In this document: piece by piece, positions 5,269 to 6,144 of the stretch
Layout of the letters: each line of letters begins with the position of its first letter
Numbering within the stretch: the first letter of the stretch is position 1
NCBI GenBank assembly: GCA_007121175.1
Contig: SKMG01000176.1
Span: 1 to 6,144, forward strand
Source: Trueperaceae bacterium
GTDB lineage: Bacteria; Deinococcota; Deinococci; Deinococcales; Trueperaceae
DNA: 6,144 nucleotides
Direction of reading: 5' to 3'
Made by a program: the position numbers and the translations under genes
The notes under the pieces: generated by a model
Databases searched by the model: none
What the model saw: the letters and a program-made list of their open reading frames with translations, nothing else
Told to the model about the DNA's origin: nothing

Positions 5269-6107
5269 GCGCACTGGAGCCCGAGGCCGTCGTCGAAGGC
5301 GTCGTGCGCCTGCCGCTGGCAACGACGACGCTGCCGCCGTTCAGGCACACCAACGCCTACCTGCTGGCCGCGGACGGCGTGGGCCTCGTCGTCGACCCCG
5401 GCGCCGGTGAGGACCACGTGCTCGGCGCCTTCGATGCAGCGCTCGACAGCCTCGGAGTGCGGCTGGTGAAGGGCATCGTGCTGACCCACACGCACCGCGA
5501 CCACGTCGGCGGGGTCGACACGCTGCAGCAGCGCTACCCCGATCTGACGGTGTGGGCACCGGCCGGCGAGCTGGCGCGCTGCGAGCCGCGCTGGCGGGCC
5601 GTCGGCCTGCGCCACGGCCGGCGCCTGATGCTCGGCTCAGCGGTCTTGACGGCGATCGGCACACCCGGCCATAGCCTCGACCACCTCTCCCTGTGGTGGT
5701 CGCAGCTGCGGCTGTTGGTGGCCGGCGACCTCGTCGCGGGCGAGGGTTCGATGTGGGTCGGCCTCCCCGACGGCGACGTCGCGGTCTACCTCGACTCGCT
5801 GGCGCGCGCCGCCGCGCTCGATCCGCTGCTGGTGGCGCCGGCGCACGGGCCCGTGCGGCGCGACGGCGCGGCGGTGCTCCACACCGCGCGCGCGCACCGG
5901 TTGCAGCGCGAGGCAGAGCTGCTTACGACCCTCCGCGACGGCCCTGCGAGCCTGCCGAGGCTGCGCGAAGCGCTCTATCCCGAAGTCCCGGAGGCGACGC
6001 GCGACTTCGCCGAGCGGTCGATCCTGGCGCACCTGCTGAAGCTCATGCGGGAACGCCGCGTCGCGCACCTCGGTGACGGCCCCGACGGGCCCTACGCACT
6101 GGTATAG
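5265..6107 (+). CDS. MBL-fold metallo-hydrolase, LACTB2-like
   Basis: The 280-residue protein has the metallo-beta-lactamase fold with a full set of metal ligands: H-T-H-R-D-H (75-80), His136 in T-P-G-H-S, Asp155 in V-A-G-D-L and His194 in P-A-H-G-P, which should hold two zinc ions. N-A-Y-L-L followed by L-V-V-D-P-G (41-46) is typical of the group. Residues 205-280 form a helical tail with A-H-L-L-K-L-M-R-E-R-R-V-A-H-L, like the winged-helix tail of LACTB2-type proteins, some of which are single-strand ribonucleases; glyoxalase II-like thioesterases are the other close group. No signal peptide is seen, so it is cytoplasmic, unlike the peptidase encoded before it. GTG 5265 overlaps the preceding stop as GTGA; GGAGG at 5244-5248 is 16 nt away, rather far, so coupling is likely. 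The substrate is not known. Confidence 0.9.
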   Translation: MSALEPEAVVEGVVRLPLATTTLPPFRHTNAYLLAADGVGLVVDPGAGEDHVLGAFDAALDSLGVRLVKGIVLTHTHRDHVGGVDTLQQRYPDLTVWAPAGELARCEPRWRAVGLRHGRRLMLGSAVLTAIGTPGHSLDHLSLWWSQLRLLVAGDLVAGEGSMWVGLPDGDVAVYLDSLARAAALDPLLVAPAHGPVRRDGAAVLHTARAHRLQREAELLTTLRDGPASLPRLREALYPEVPEATRDFAERSILAHLLKLMRERRVAHLGDGPDGPYALV

Positions 6108-6113
6108 ACCACG

Positions 6114-6144
6114 CTACAGCCCCTCGAGCAACCAGCGGCGCAGC
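6114..6144 (-). CDS. Possible C-terminal end of a convergent gene, partial
   Basis: On the minus strand the bases from the right edge read L-R-R-W-L-L-E-G-L and then TAG (6114-6116). The phrase looks like a natural helical protein end and would leave a 6-bp gap to the MBL gene. Ten codons are too few to identify a protein or to prove coding; the alternative is simple intergenic DNA. Confidence 0.3.
   Translation of the reverse strand, partial: LRRWLLEGL

Noticed and set aside
4126..5322. Long open frame on the minus strand (398 codons) across the kinase and S41 genes
   Set aside because: It is antisense to genes with clear motifs, and its product is rich in Arg, Gln and Ala without recognisable domains.
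1..6144. Mobile elements, CRISPR array, tRNA or rRNA genes
   Set aside because: No transposase or integrase motifs, no regularly spaced repeats, and no cloverleaf or conserved rRNA segments were seen on either strand.

Overview
The window comes from a very GC-rich bacterial genome (about 70% G+C by eye, strong G/C bias at third codon positions, frequent GTG starts). It is densely packed: genes meet at 1-4 bp overlaps (GTGA or TGATG). A short CarD/CdnL-type RNA polymerase regulator joined to rsmA, and a UvrB tail of bacterial type, would suit a Deinococcota member, perhaps a Truepera-like lineage. That placement is an inference from gene content; other GC-rich CarD-bearing phyla cannot be excluded.

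Layout on the + strand: (1) 1-187, the last 60 or so codons of uvrB, ending in a UVR motif and a basic tail. (2) 184-1734, an unrecognised secreted or membrane protein with a signal peptide, a probable beta-propeller-like exported region and four C-terminal membrane segments, overlapping uvrB by 4 bp. (3) 1735-1868, a gap with GC-rich inverted repeats and an extended -10 promoter. (4) 1869-2366, carD, overlapping by 4 bp (5) 2363-3253, rsmA. (6) 3254-3355, a gap with a very good -10 box, a hairpin, a Shine-Dalgarno site and a 7-codon mini-ORF whose stop overlaps the next start. (7) 3356-4300, a PfkB-family sugar kinase. (8) 4300-5268, an exported S41-family peptidase homologue lacking the usual catalytic lysine and PDZ domain. 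(9) 5265-6107, an MBL-fold hydrolase of the LACTB2 type. (10) The last 31 bases may hold the end of a convergent minus-strand gene.

Functionally there are three probable transcription units. uvrB and the membrane protein form the tail of one. carD-rsmA links a transcription-initiation factor known to act on rRNA promoters with an enzyme that finishes 16S rRNA, which makes sense as a ribosome-production unit. The kinase, peptidase homologue and MBL hydrolase form a third, apparently driven by the promoter at 3264-3269; no common pathway for these three is obvious. No tRNA, rRNA, mobile element, CRISPR array or clear intrinsic terminator was seen. The most unusual points are the coupled mini-ORF that looks like a degenerate copy of the kinase start, the Lys-to-Asn change in the S41 protein, and the unidentified propeller/membrane protein.
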